Below are positions 53,845-63,895 of a stretch of 64,000 bases of DNA, in pieces (position 1 is the first letter of the stretch; every line of letters starts with the position of its first letter). The stretch lies in assembly GCA_018136815.1 (NCBI GenBank), contig CM030936.1, positions 1,409,694 to 1,473,693 on the forward strand. Direction: 5' to 3'. A program made the position numbers and the translations under genes. Below the pieces are notes generated by a model. It ran no database searches. It saw only the letters and a program-made list of their open reading frames with translations, and was not told the DNA's origin. The DNA is from Isochrysis galbana (lineage: Eukaryota > Haptophyta > Isochrysidales > Isochrysidaceae).

Positions 53845-54219
53845 TCAATCATCATATTTGCAGGTACCACTACTACACGTGTATTCACCACAGCACTCTG
53901 AGTTATTTTGACACACCGACCCTGGCTCGCGGCATGGCGTGTCACACACTCCGTTGTCATTGCACTCAAGTCCTTCACAGCACTCGTCGCCATAACTGCA
54001 CGCCCCCCGTTTCTCGATACACGGTGGGACCGTACGGCACTTTTGGTCGGAACACACGAGATCGTGACAACAGTCTCCATCGTTTGCACACTCTCCATCC
54101 ACATCCTTACATCTGTCTGGCTGCTTCTTATTCGTGAGTACCAACGCCACGACGATGGCGGCGACCACCGCGAGGGCAATCAAAAGTCGTTTCGAGGGCA
54201 TATCTACCCGTATGTCCAT
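53845..54219 (-). CDS. Membrane protein with three tandem cystine-knot repeats
   Basis: A 124-residue frame starts MDIRVDMPSKRLLIALAVVA: a short basic head and one transmembrane segment. The outer part has three repeats of the pattern C-x6-C-x5-C-C-x4-C-x3/4-C, the spacing of inhibitor-cystine-knot (knottin) folds. Such repeats occur in secreted inhibitors, dickkopf-like proteins and many viral proteins; nothing here shows toxicity. Start may also be the second Met (MPSKR). It has no intron, lower GC than its surroundings and a convergent neighbour (the PhyH-like gene). Confidence 0.7.
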   Translation of the reverse strand: MDIRVDMPSKRLLIALAVVAAIVVALVLTNKKQPDRCKDVDGECANDGDCCHDLVCSDQKCRTVPPCIEKRGACSYGDECCEGLECNDNGVCDTPCREPGSVCQNNSECCGEYTCSSGTCKYDD

Positions 54220-54563
54220 TTTTTTTTCGACGTTCCGGCGTCGCGCTCGCCGTCGCGTGGGTGCCCCCTTCTCGCACCCCCATCACACGCTCGGGATCGT
54301 CGCCTTCGCCCTCGCTCCGCTGCAGCCGCTCAACGCGCTCGTGCGCGGCACGCCCGGTGCCGTCTACCAGGCCCTCTCGGGACGCGCCCTTATGCCGAGC
54401 CAAGGCGACGGCGTTCTCGTCGCGTACGTGGTGCTGCTCGGCCTCTCCTTCGGGGTGCTCGCGGGGGGACGTCGCTTGGTCAGCAAGGGCGGCTGCGCGC
54501 CCCTTCCGACCGGGTACCAAATGAAGGCAAACGACCTTGGCAACCTGTTCGGTGCCAGTGCTC
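54128..54563 (-). mobile_element. Right-hand part of older element ORF, split by insertion
   Basis: On the minus strand this is the continuation of the MERAA-type frame that begins at 55485. Removing the 749-bp insertion and one copy of its 18-bp duplication joins 55485-55331 to 54563-54128 as one 196-residue open frame (591 bp). Part of it (54380-54545) matches 41800-41970. The protein is basic and low complexity with no domain recognised. On the plus strand the same DNA reads as a hydrophobic frame, see rejected items. Confidence 0.5.
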
Positions 54564-55312
54564 AACTAAGTTTATACTTGGTTGACCCATGGGGGGGCAC
54601 GAGCCCCCCCCTCTCTCCACTCCTCCCCTGCCGTTGGGGAGGAACCACCCATCCTCCTGGCATGCCTGATGGCTTGCCAGGAGGCCACTGCCCTGCTGAC
54701 CCACTTTCCCACGGACAGGCTCGCCTGATTCGCTCGTCCTGGCCTGTCGTGGCCAGCCCATCGCTCCAACCCCCCCTCCCCCCCTGTTCGACAGGCAGAC
54801 AGGTGCAGATTGGGGGCCCCTGAGGCTCAGGAGCGCCAGCGAGGGAGAGGCAGGGGAGACCAGGGCCCAGCCCCAGCCTCCTCTGCCCCCTGAGCTGGCC
54901 TCCAGGAGCCTCCAGGGGTCGCCAGCAGGCAGCTGCTGGCCTGTCGCAGGCACGCCATCGCGCGTGCCGCAGGAGAGAGGAGAGAGAGCGCGGAGAAGGG
55001 GGTGGGCGGAGCGAGAGCTCCGCCCACCGAAAAATAGGTAAGTCCCGCACCTGTTTACAGGATAAGTCGGGACTGAGGACGCCCCCAGCCCGGTAGGCGT
55101 AGGAGGAAGGAGAGAACGGATCACCGGGGGGGGCGCGGGCCACCGGACCATATCTAAGCCCTTTTCCCCTATCCCCCTAGTAGTGCACGGGGGGAGTCGC
55201 CTGATGGCGGGGGGGAAAGGGCCGGGGGAGTGGGGGTGTAGAAAGTTTTGCTGCGTGAGTAGAAAGTAGAGGGTCCACGGCCGCGTGTGCGGTGAGACTA
55301 TTAAGAAGTTTA
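54564..55312 (+). mobile_element. Repeat-family element with 18-bp target-site duplication
   Basis: This 749-bp element starts AACTAAGTTTATACTTGG and ends ACTATTAAGAAGTTTA. It is flanked by TGTTCGGTGCCAGTGCTC at 54546-54563 and 55313-55330. It is the uninterrupted relative of 32102-33639 and carries the same 3' tail structures (CCGCCTGATGGCGG and CCGCGTGTGCGG). It has no convincing protein-coding capacity, so it is a SINE-like or non-autonomous element. Confidence 0.9.
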
Positions 55313-55507
55313 TGTTCGGTGCCAGTGCTCGCCACCCCGCGCGCTTGCGCGGGTGTGGTTTGGATGGGTTGGATGGGCTCTGAGAGGGCTTTCTGATGAG
55401 CCGCCTCGGGCGGCGTGGGGCGTCCCAGGTGGGGCGCGGTGGCGAGGGTCGCCTGGGGCTCGGGAGCGGTCGCGGCACGCTCCATAGTTCAAACTATAAC
55501 CATAGTT
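55313..55507 (-). mobile_element. Head of older repeat element, interrupted
   Basis: From 55507 on the minus strand it reads AACTATGGTTATAGTTTG, then ATG at 55485 and a frame starting MERAATAPEPQ. This is about 90% similar to 59712-59900. The younger element at 54564-55312 separates it from the rest of its ORF. Confidence 0.75.
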
Positions 55508-55509
55508 GG

Positions 55510-56030
55510 GTATAGATAGTAGATAGTAGGGAGATGTAAGGTGTGAGGAGAAAGTTGAGTGTGCGTGTCTTGTGCCTGTTGTCGGTCTGGTCGGATTGGT
55601 ATCCCGTCGGTCTCTGTCGCCCACGTACGTTGGTCGCTCTCTCGCTCGTCGCTTCCTCGTTCTCGCTCTCGCTTCCCGCCCCCGTTGTAACAGTAACAAG
55701 AGGATCTTACAGCAAACCCACAATACAAAGCACTCGCTCGTCGCTCGCTCGCTCGCTCAATCGCTCATGTCCGCTCCGTCGTCTAGCTCGCCCTCGCCTA
55801 TGCCCGCCATTCATTCTCCCGCCTTGGAGTTGGATGGAGGATGTGCCCGCTTCCGCTTCACCCGCCATTCCCAACTCCGCCGTGCCTTCCGCCGCCTCCC
55901 TTCCGTCCCTTATTTTGGTCCCCTCCGTTCCTCCTGTAACCTCCAGTCCGTCACCCTCCCGCCTCGCCTCGCGTACTCGCGTACTCCCCTCCCCCCTTTT
56001 TTCATCCATTTTGGCCCGCTCTAGCAGTAA
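55510..56030 (+). mobile_element. Retroelement leader with truncated gag/ORF1 start
   Basis: A leader rich in TCGCTCGC repeats (55740-55760) precedes ATG 55767 and an 85-residue frame beginning MSAPSSSSPSPMP, related to the starts at 16926 and 42563. No further domain is present. Confidence 0.4.
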
Positions 56031-56475
56031 GGTATTAACGTGTGAACAATGTTAACATGGTTAACAGTTAACACCCACCACTTTCGCCACTAACACTACC
56101 AGTCAATGTCAATGTAGCCATGGTCCACTAACTCTACCAGTCTATGTAGCTGTAGCTGTGGGCCACTACCAGGTCGAAACATGTTTGGTATGGCCGGTGG
56201 GTGTTCTCAGCCTTACATCCTACAAAACAACTGCGGCTAAACACTTGACACTAAATGGCGGCCGTCGAAGATCGAGGCGCAGTCGATCCGTGCTCTGTTG
56301 ACTAAAAGTATCTAGAGCTCTAGAGCTCTAGTAGAGCTCTAGGAGTACTGGAGTACTTTATCTGGAAGCGGGTCTCTACTCTAATACTTTCTTCAGACTC
56401 AGATTAGAGAAGGAGCCAAGCTTTCGCCGCCTGCTCACTACTCCACACTCACGAAACACGTAACGGACGGACGAA
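56031..56475. other. Repeat-like DNA with GTTAAC and AGAGCTCTAG runs
   Basis: GTTAAC boxes cluster at 56036-56090; the palindromic unit AGAGCTCTAG recurs three to four times at 56313-56345. No gene is supported. Confidence 0.45.
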
Positions 56476-56479
56476 ACAA

Positions 56480-56742
<263 letters not shown>

Positions 56743-57142
56743 CTCGGCGGCGACCCCCCCCCCCCCCCCTTCCGCACAGCGTTGGCGTGGAGGGGGGAGG
56801 GGGAAAAGCCGTTTCACGAGGGAATCTCACAGAACAGCAACCCCTCGGTCGCTCTCGCTTCCCCCTCGCCCCCCTCCCCCTTCACCCTCCGACCCCCCTC
56901 TCTCTCTTCTCTCTCTCTCCCCCTCCCCCAACCTTCCTTCTCTCTATATCTCTCCTTCCCCCCCCAACCTCCCCTCGTCTCTCTCACGCCGTCTGGTACA
57001 AATCCGCATAGAGTACTCCTATTGTACTTTCAAACCCTGTGCAGCGCGATAGTGTACAGAAGAGGAAAGCGGAGAGAAAGAAGCGAGGAGAGAGAGAGAA
57101 AGCGGGAGGGAGAGGGAAGGAGCGAGGCCTCCGTGGCTCCGG

Positions 57143-59292
57143 ATGGAGGACGACGGCTCTGGCCACGTCTCCGACGAGACTGAGCAGCTTGACGCTGGCT
57201 CTGACGACTCAGCAGATGAGGAGGATCCTTCCACCGCTGAGCCCGGCCAGAATCCGATGGATCCCACCTGTGCTAAGGCCTTTGTGCTCCCTTCCATGTT
57301 CAAGATACGCGAGCCGACAGTCTGGTTTGACTACCCCGAATACATGCAGATGGAGCGGCAGGAGGGCCGCGAGCAGATCGTTGAGCACACCGACACCAAG
57401 TGTGTGCCACCATGCCTCGCGCTGGGAGCCTTCACGTCGTAAGCCCTCGAGGGCGCTGTGCTTGCTAGTACTGTGCGGGCTGTAGGGCTCAGCGTCATCC
57501 CCCACTCGCTGTTAGGCTGATGCCGCTCAACTTCAAGTCAGAGAAGAACATCAACTGCATCACCAATGCGTGCAAGCGTTCAGGCTTCAGGCGCCTTCTT
57601 AAGGGCAGCTCGTTCAACCTATTCTGGGGTCACCACCTCAATGAGAAGGCGCTCAAGATGCTGCTCCCGCGCCAGGCTGTCAACCACTTCCCTGGCTCCT
57701 TCAGCCTCGGGCGCAAGGACTATTTGTGGAAGAATCTCTCGCGCATGCAGCGACAGTTTGGAGATGCATACGACTTTTGCGCCAAGTCGTACCTTTTCCC
57801 GCGCGACCGAGAGCACTTCGAGCGGGACTACACTGAGGGCGATGTGTACATTCTCAAGCCGCCGGCGCAAGCCGAAGGACGCGGTATTCGGCTCATGAAT
57901 CGGCTAGATCAGCTACCGGGCAAGTCGGCAATCGTAATGGTCCAGCGCTACCTAGGGGACCCGTATGTGATCAATAACAAGAAGTTTGACCTGCGGATCT
58001 ATGTGGGCGTGACGTCGTTTGACCCGCTCCGCATCTATGTATTCGAGGAGGGCCTGGCTCGCTTCGCGACGTCCGACTACCAGGCCCCAGACGCGTCGCG
58101 CAAGAGCATAAAGAACCGGTACATGCACTTGACCAACTACTCGGTGAACAAAAAGTCGGAGAATTTCGAGCGTAACTCGGACGCGACCAAGGACGGCGAG
58201 GGCTCTAAGTGGTCGCTCACGGCGCTGTGGAAGCACCTCGAGGGCGAGGGTGTCGACGTGCTCCGGTTGCGCGAGAGGATCAACGACCTCATCGTAAAGA
58301 CCATCATATCCGCTGAGCACGCCATCGTCTCGAAGATGAATGCCTTCTGCAACGGCCGAGCTTCGTGCTTCGAGCTATTTGGATTCGACGTGCTGCTGGA
58401 CAAGGCTCTGAAGCCGTGGCTAATCGAGGTCAACGTGGCATGCTCGCTTGCCTCCTCCTCTCCGCTCGACAAGTGGATCAAAAACATGGTCATCACTGAT
58501 CTCTTCCACATGATCGGCGTGGTGCCATTCAACAAGAAGGGTGCGGGCGACGATGCCGAGGAAAAGCGCAAGGCGCGGCTTCTGGGCAACGGCTTTGAGC
58601 CGCTCAAGCGCCGGAATGTTTTCGAGCTGCAGAACACCCCGCTCAATCAGCTGGATGTTGAGGACCTCGGTATCATCATGCAGGCTGAAGACGAGCACCG
58701 GCGACGGGGCCACTGGACGCGCTTGCTGCCATGCGCCAACATGGAGACCAAGTATCTACCATTCTTTGAGTTCGCGCGCTACAAGAACACAGTGCTCGCC
58801 AAGTGGATGGCGTGTCAAGACTGGAGCATCCTCGCACCGTACATGACGCCAGAGGCGCTGCAAATGCACAGCATAAGCCTTGTGAGCCGAGTGAGATCCG
58901 GCGTTGCGCATGCGACACCGCCGGCGAGCCGACCGCCGGCGAACGCCAAGCAAGATCGCCGCCACTCGATACCGCCCAAACCCACGCTGAAACAGGCGTC
59001 TCCCGCTGCGCGCCGGTCTGATCCGGCAAGATCGCGCGTCGATAGCGCCGGATATGCATCATCGCGCAGTTGGCACGGTGCACAACAACACGTGGGGCGG
59101 TCTCTCACCCCGCCATCGCCCTTGGTCAAGCTCGACCACGGGCCTGGAGGCATAGGACGTATAGCGGCGCCATTCGGGGCTAGCATCAAGCCAATACACA
59201 TTGGCAGCGACGCCCAGGGCTTGCTCGTAGGCGGCCTCTTGAAGACGGGGCTTACAGGGAGTAGTCAACGGCTCGCTATACCACCAGATTGA
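57143..59292 (+). CDS. Tubulin tyrosine ligase-like polyglutamylase (TTLL4/5 type)
   Basis: Two exons (57143-57438 and 57516-59292) join in phase 2 to give 690 residues. After an acidic N-terminus, IREPTVWFDYPEYM leads into the TTL core: ALKMLLPRQAVNHFPGSFSL, the ATP-grasp lysine loop KPPAQAEGRGI, DLRIYVGVTS, HLTNYSVNK, and CFELFGFDVLLD followed by KPWLIEVN and SSPLDKWIK. The last motifs are those of the TTLL4/5 polyglutamylase group. The enzyme adds glutamate side chains to tubulin on axonemes or cytoplasmic microtubules. The C-terminal 150 residues are basic and disordered, probably a microtubule-binding or regulatory tail. The gene start follows CT and GA tracts. Confidence 0.9.
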
Positions 59293-59693
59293 TGGTAGGC
59301 ACCCGCCATGGCATTGCAGGATCTGTTGCGCCGGCGACCGTGTCGGCTCATCGACTTCTTGTATACTATTTTGAACGGCTTGTCATTCCATGCCGCATGC
59401 ACATGGTCACCTACTCTCGAGTAAGATCCGCATATACGTTATGGCCAATTGGCCATCATCTTGTCCAACTATTACATACTTGCACGGAGTACCCGACAGA
59501 ATCGCTCCAACCATTCGGCCTTTCCGTGTGCACTATGCTGTTGCCTCTCTCAGTACAACTTACTCATGTAAACAAATTCCGAGCATGAACGCCAAACTCT
59601 ATTAGCTCCACCTAAACAAACAGGGCAAAATAATTAACGGCGACAGACAGCAAAGAGCGAACACAAATTGTGCCCTGGGCCAACGCGCGTGCC
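59293..59693. other. Intergenic region downstream of TTLL gene
   Basis: Likely 3' UTR and spacer; no gene is seen. The sequence TTATTGGTACAGCATGCA (59694-59711) at its end is the left target-site duplication of the next element. Confidence 0.5.
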
Positions 59694-59711
59694 TTATTGG
59701 TACAGCATGCA

Positions 59712-60848
59712 AAACTATTGTTATAGTTTGAACTATGGAGCGTGCCGCGACCGCTCCCGAGCCCCAGGCGACCCTCGCCACCGCGCCCCACCTGGGACGC
59801 CCCATGCCGCCCGAGGCGGCTCGTCAGAAAGCCCTCTCAGAGCCCGTCCAGCCCATCCAAACCACGCCCGCGCAAGCGCGCGGGGTGGCGAGCACTGGCA
59901 CCGAACAGGTTGCCCCCATGGCTCTGCGTAGCATGCAGGGGGTCTTTGAGACCCCCTCCAACAGTGGGAAACCCTCCCACCCCAAGAGCACCTCATGTGG
60001 AAGGGCAGCTCAGCTGCCCTCCCCATGGTGGAAACCTCTACCATCAGTGCACCCAACATGGGAGGGCACTTCACAACCATCAATCTCCTACGGAGAGCAA
60101 CTTGTGCCTCTGTTTTTCAACATGTTGACTCACTTCTCGTTTTCACCCCACTCCTGTGGGCCACAAGAACCTACAACTCAGTGCCCTGCCTTGGGCCCTC
60201 CTTCAACACTTGACTCCCTCTCCTACTCTCCCTTCCCTCTAGAACCAACCCAAACAGAACGAACCCCCTCGCCCTCTGTTCAAAGCACCAAAAATTTCAA
60301 CTCAAGACCCTTGTTGATACACTTCACGTTTTCACCCCACTCTTGTGGGCCACAATTACCTTCAGCTCAGTGCCCTGCCTTGGGCCCTCTTCCAACACTT
60401 CACTCCCTCTCCCACTCCCTCTTCCAACTACAACTAACCCAAGAAGCACAAACCCCCTTGCCCTCTGCTTCAAGCACCAAAAATTTCGACTCAAGACAAG
60501 AGGGAGGACATGTCTTGAGGCGGCGTCGCTGCCCATGCCTAGCGCAAGGGTATAGCGCCCCCACTCAGACATCTCCTTCCCCACAGCTCCTCTCTGAGGA
60601 GTTGCTCCTCTCCCTCCCATTAGGCCCCCTTGCCTGCGAGACCAGAACAGGATCCTGGCGTGGGGGGTTGTCTGAGTGTGGAGGGAGGGGCGCTCTGGCT
60701 AGCGCAGGTAGAAAGCTAGTGAAGAGCTGGGTGGCATAAGGGGGGAAGGGTGCTTGCGCTTGCCGCGGCAGGGTGTCCTGTCTTGAGTGAGCGCTAGTCC
60801 CGTTCCTTTGCCGCGCCGCGATCCATAAAAAATTTGTTAAAAATTAAA
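59712..60848 (+). mobile_element. Repeat-family element with 18-bp target-site duplication
   Basis: The element is bounded by TTATTGGTACAGCATGCA at 59694-59711 and 60849-60866. It begins AAACTATTGTTATAGTTTG, then ATG at 59735, and ends in an A-rich tail (AAAAATTTGTTAAAAATTAA). Long target duplication and tail fit target-primed retrotransposition. Inside, an imperfect tandem repeat of about 190 bp (60123-60315 and 60318-60500, with CACTCYTGTGGGCCACAA) is visible. Confidence 0.9.
59735..60739 (+). CDS. Element-encoded 334-residue protein, MERAA type
   Basis: The open frame starts right after the 5' palindrome and fills most of the element. It is Pro/Ser/Thr-rich, with an internal duplication of about 60 residues around FSPHSCGPQ and CPALGP. 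The first 59 residues match the frame at 55485 (minus), with only a few replacements. No conserved domain is recognised, so it is either a novel element protein or an incidental open frame. Confidence 0.4.
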   Translation: MERAATAPEPQATLATAPHLGRPMPPEAARQKALSEPVQPIQTTPAQARGVASTGTEQVAPMALRSMQGVFETPSNSGKPSHPKSTSCGRAAQLPSPWWKPLPSVHPTWEGTSQPSISYGEQLVPLFFNMLTHFSFSPHSCGPQEPTTQCPALGPPSTLDSLSYSPFPLEPTQTERTPSPSVQSTKNFNSRPLLIHFTFSPHSCGPQLPSAQCPALGPLPTLHSLSHSLFQLQLTQEAQTPLPSASSTKNFDSRQEGGHVLRRRRCPCLAQGYSAPTQTSPSPQLLSEELLLSLPLGPLACETRTGSWRGGLSECGGRGALASAGRKLVKSWVA

Positions 60849-61012
60849 TTATTGGTACAGCATGCACGCCTCTTAGGCGAACGCACTAACCCCCCCCCCT
60901 GCTGACCACCCAAACATTTGTCATCCCCTTTAAAAAACGAACGTGAGCCAGTGACAGTGACAGTGACAAACAATAGGGCGGTCAACACAATGACAATGGC
61001 TTTAGATTTAGA

Positions 61013-61508
61013 TTTAACCGCCTAGAGCGCACACGCACGGCGGTCCGGGGCAGAAAACCTAAGATCAAAAAACCGTCGGAGCTCTGCGCACCAATATTTA
61101 CAGAAGACGCCAAGGGAAAACTGCAAATGAGCGACAACCTCGGCCTCGTGGCGACAGCACTCGGCCTCGCCGAGAAACTCGCTTGAGGTCGGAGCACACC
61201 TCTATCCCCGAACAGGACACACGGAAAACGACAGCGCGACAAGCGAAAGACAACTCACCAACGACGAGACAACAGCGTCCGCAAGACAGTTCCAACGGGC
61301 CACCCGGAGGCACAGGAGGAAGGCGAGAACAGACCACCGGGGGCCGGCGCACCCCGCCCGACCCCGCCCCCCCGCAACCTGGGCCCCTAAGTAGAGCACG
61401 AGGGGAGTCGCCGCAAGGCGGGAAGTGAGGGAGAGGAAGGGAAATGGGCGTGACTACAGTAGTTAACCTCATGGCCACGCGCGAGGCGAGAATTTTAAAA
61501 GGTTTTTT
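61013..61508 (+). mobile_element. 5'-truncated LINE copy
   Basis: TTTAGATTTAGA at 61001-61012 and 61509-61520 flanks the segment. Its left end encodes the last 50 or so residues of an ORF (ending SDNLGLVATALGLAEKLA) and then about 300 bp of 3' UTR with the motif GTAGAGCACGAGGGG-AGTCGCCGCAAGGCGG (61387-61420), also found at 8737-8790, 32185-32240 (minus) and 55180-55240. The tail is TTTTAAAAGG plus T-run. This fits a LINE truncated at the 5' end on insertion. Confidence 0.75.
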
Positions 61509-61509
61509 T

Positions 61510-62084
61510 TTAGATTTAGAACTACACTACTAACACGTGTAGGTAGGGGGCTGCATTTTTAACCATACTCCGAAGCCCAGGAAGAACTCCTAGACCTAGA
61601 GCTGGGTCCGGTGCCGTGTGCCGTCCGGGGGCATTCGACGCGCCCCGTAGTGGCCGATGTGACGATGTGACGATTCGACACGGGTGACGACCTTGAGCGT
61701 CCTGACGCCTCGAGGGCTCGAAGAATAGCTGCTGAGGGATGGATTTTGGAGTCATTCGATGTGGATTTGTTGTTTGGCCACCCTTGAACTGTCGAGTGCG
61801 GGCGGTTCTACTTGTGGCTGCCACTGAAGTTGTTGAGTGATTTGGCCATATATATGGTCCAGGTCCCACCACTTGGAGGAGCGGAGGAGCGTATGGCGCG
61901 GTCGGTCGGCGGCCGCTGAGTCGATGAAAAGATTTTCAACGAATTTGTCGAGTTTATTCGTTGTCGTTGTGGTGTTGTACCCTTGAGCGGCGTCGTCGAG
62001 CAGCGCGCTATTGTTGTAGAAGTTGGGGTGGTCTCGCGTGGTCTCTCGTCTCTCGGCGGGGGTACCACGTACCACGTTGAAGAT
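61510..62084 (-). mobile_element. Retroelement-derived sequence with truncated ORF
   Basis: Minus-strand frames (for example 62213-61752, containing FVENLFIDSAA and KWWDLDHIYGQ) continue from the repeat at 62085-62270 and resemble element-encoded protein, but no domain is recognised and frames shift. Probably a decayed retroelement. Confidence 0.35.
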
Positions 62085-62270
62085 TGTAGTCTTGTAAGAA
62101 GTCCTGTTGGCTAGCATCCCGAGCCACATACACCGGACGAGCCATGCACCAGCCGCGCACATCCCCATCGCGGGGTAGGGGCTCCGGGGCTCCGTTGCCG
62201 GTGAGGCACGCACGGTCCCTCAGCACTAGGATTAAACTAGGACAACAAGAAAACTCTGACATAATGTGCT
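62085..62270 (-). repeat. Dispersed repeat, inverted partner of 22300-22510
   Basis: The minus strand matches 22320-22510 for about 180 bp, including the conserved reading ARPVYVARDASQQDF. It joins the retroelement-derived sequence to its left. Confidence 0.65.
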
Positions 62271-62389
62271 AGGAAATGGCTAGGTACGGAGTGCTCATCA
62301 TCGAGCGAGCATCTTTAATCTTTAAGAGCAAGCGAGCGAGGCAGCAAGAGAGTAGGCGGACTGAACTGAGGAAACGACAAGAGAGTCGT

Positions 62390-62411
62390 CGGAGAGAGAG
62401 AGGGAAGGGGG

Positions 62412-62442
<31 letters not shown>

Positions 62443-62460
62443 GGTGATGGAGAAGAAAAG
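62390..62460. repeat. GA microsatellite
   Basis: GA repeats (62393-62440) lie about 130 bp before the start codon of the coiled-coil gene. Confidence 0.75.
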
Positions 62461-62578
62461 AGAGGATCAACCCCAGAGACGGTAGTGAGCATCAGGTTGG
62501 GGAAGAGGGGGAAGGGAAGAAGACGGGGCGCTCTCGCGAGAACGCCGCCTCCTTCTCCTCCCGCCTTCCCGGGGCTGA

Positions 62579-63895
62579 ATGGGCTCGCTTGCGCAGCGGT
62601 CGGAGGCCTTATCTGAGTCTGAGGTCGCACAGATCCACTGTCGCCGCCGGCTGCTGCGCGCTCAGGCTCAGGAAGCGAGGAGTAGCGGTCGTGTCGGCTT
62701 TGCCGTGTTTCTCGAGATGAAGCAGCAGAGCTTCACTCGCTCTCTCCAGGCACGGGAAGAGGAGGCAAGGCGCGCCCACAGGATGGTTGAGTGCGCGCGG
62801 GCCGCCGAGCACAAGCGCCGGATAAGCGAGCAGCGAGCGAGCGCAGAGCAGAAGCGTAGAGAGAAGGCAGGGGAGAGGGAGGAGCAGAAGAGAAGGAGTC
62901 TGCTCGACAGGCAGGCAGAACGAGAGCGGCTCGCTGAGGACCGCGACGCAAGGCTGGAGCGCGTTGCGGGGCGGAGACGACAGATTGTTGGTCAGGAGAT
63001 GGAGCGGCACGGCCAACGGCTGCGCTACGTCGACGAGCGTCATCAGCTCGCACGCGAGAATGAGCTGGCTCACAAGGCGCACGTCCAGATTCGGCGACAC
63101 GCCGATTTCGAGCGGAGCGCGCCGAGCAGCTCGGTCCTCCTGCCGCCTGATGGCTCCATCGGGCGCGGTATCGACGTGTTGACAGACGAGCTTGACCGCG
63201 AGCGGCGGCGACAGGTCGTCGAGCATCTTGAGCAGCGCGAAGCGCGGCGGAACGCACACCATGAGCACGTGATCGCCACCAAGAGGCGGGCAGAGGCCGA
63301 GAGAGTGCGGAGGGAGTGCGAGTTGCAGGAGCGAGCGATGCGGAAGGTGCTCGTCGGGCTGGACGCGCGCGAGGCGGAGCTCAATGCACGCTTAGCAGAG
63401 CGCAATGAGCGGCTTGAGAACTTCCTCAGCTCTCCAGTCAAGCTGCACCGCCCGATGGTGCCAGGCCCTCTCTCCACCGCGGCTAAGCGGCGCGATGTGT
63501 CGGCGGGCCTCGAGCGCAGTCCACTGCGGCCTTCGTCCACCCAGCCAGGCCTGCGCACTCTGGGCGAGAGGAAGACTGCTGTTCCAAGTCTGAGGCTCGG
63601 CGAAGGCGCATTCAGGCCGCTGCCAATGGTCGCGTATCGGCCGGGAACGAGCCACGCATATAGAGGCACAAACAATAGCGAACCAAGCACGATCATCAAT
63701 CGCCTTGACGGGAGGGTCACCGCCGATGTCGACGGGTCGCAATTGCCATGGCCCGCGAGGGCGGGTGAGAGGCTCGTGCTCGCCGCCCCGAAGCGAGACA
63801 CGCCGCCTAACGCAGGGGTCGAGCTGCGGCTAAGGGTGTCGCATGCACATACATTGCAATCACTCACCCCCTCGGCATCCATGCCTGTCCTCTAA
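62579..63895 (+). CDS. Coiled-coil protein, hypothetical
   Basis: A single-exon 438-residue frame starts at ATG 62579. Residues about 30-285 are a long, highly charged Arg/Glu coiled coil (for example KRREKAGEREEQKRRSLLDR and AEAERVRRECELQERAMRK). The C-terminal 150 residues are basic and Pro/Ser-rich, probably disordered. No specific family is recognised. Composition and architecture resemble flagellar or microtubule-associated proteins, which would suit the nearby TTLL gene, but that link is inference. Confidence 0.7.
   Translation: MGSLAQRSEALSESEVAQIHCRRRLLRAQAQEARSSGRVGFAVFLEMKQQSFTRSLQAREEEARRAHRMVECARAAEHKRRISEQRASAEQKRREKAGEREEQKRRSLLDRQAERERLAEDRDARLERVAGRRRQIVGQEMERHGQRLRYVDERHQLARENELAHKAHVQIRRHADFERSAPSSSVLLPPDGSIGRGIDVLTDELDRERRRQVVEHLEQREARRNAHHEHVIATKRRAEAERVRRECELQERAMRKVLVGLDAREAELNARLAERNERLENFLSSPVKLHRPMVPGPLSTAAKRRDVSAGLERSPLRPSSTQPGLRTLGERKTAVPSLRLGEGAFRPLPMVAYRPGTSHAYRGTNNSEPSTIINRLDGRVTADVDGSQLPWPARAGERLVLAAPKRDTPPNAGVELRLRVSHAHTLQSLTPSASMPVL

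Noticed and set aside
53845-54219. Cystine-knot repeats as a venom-type toxin
   Set aside because: The spacing is generic for knottin folds, and the protein is membrane-anchored with three repeats; toxicity is not supported.
54240-54540. Plus-strand hydrophobic frame resembling a cytochrome b561-like segment (HHTLGIVAFALAPLQPLNA)
   Set aside because: The same DNA is the minus-strand ORF of a repeat element that becomes fully open once the insertion is removed, and a related segment lies at 41800-41970. The plus reading may still be a captured fragment, but there is no start, no heme-His pair and no exon support.
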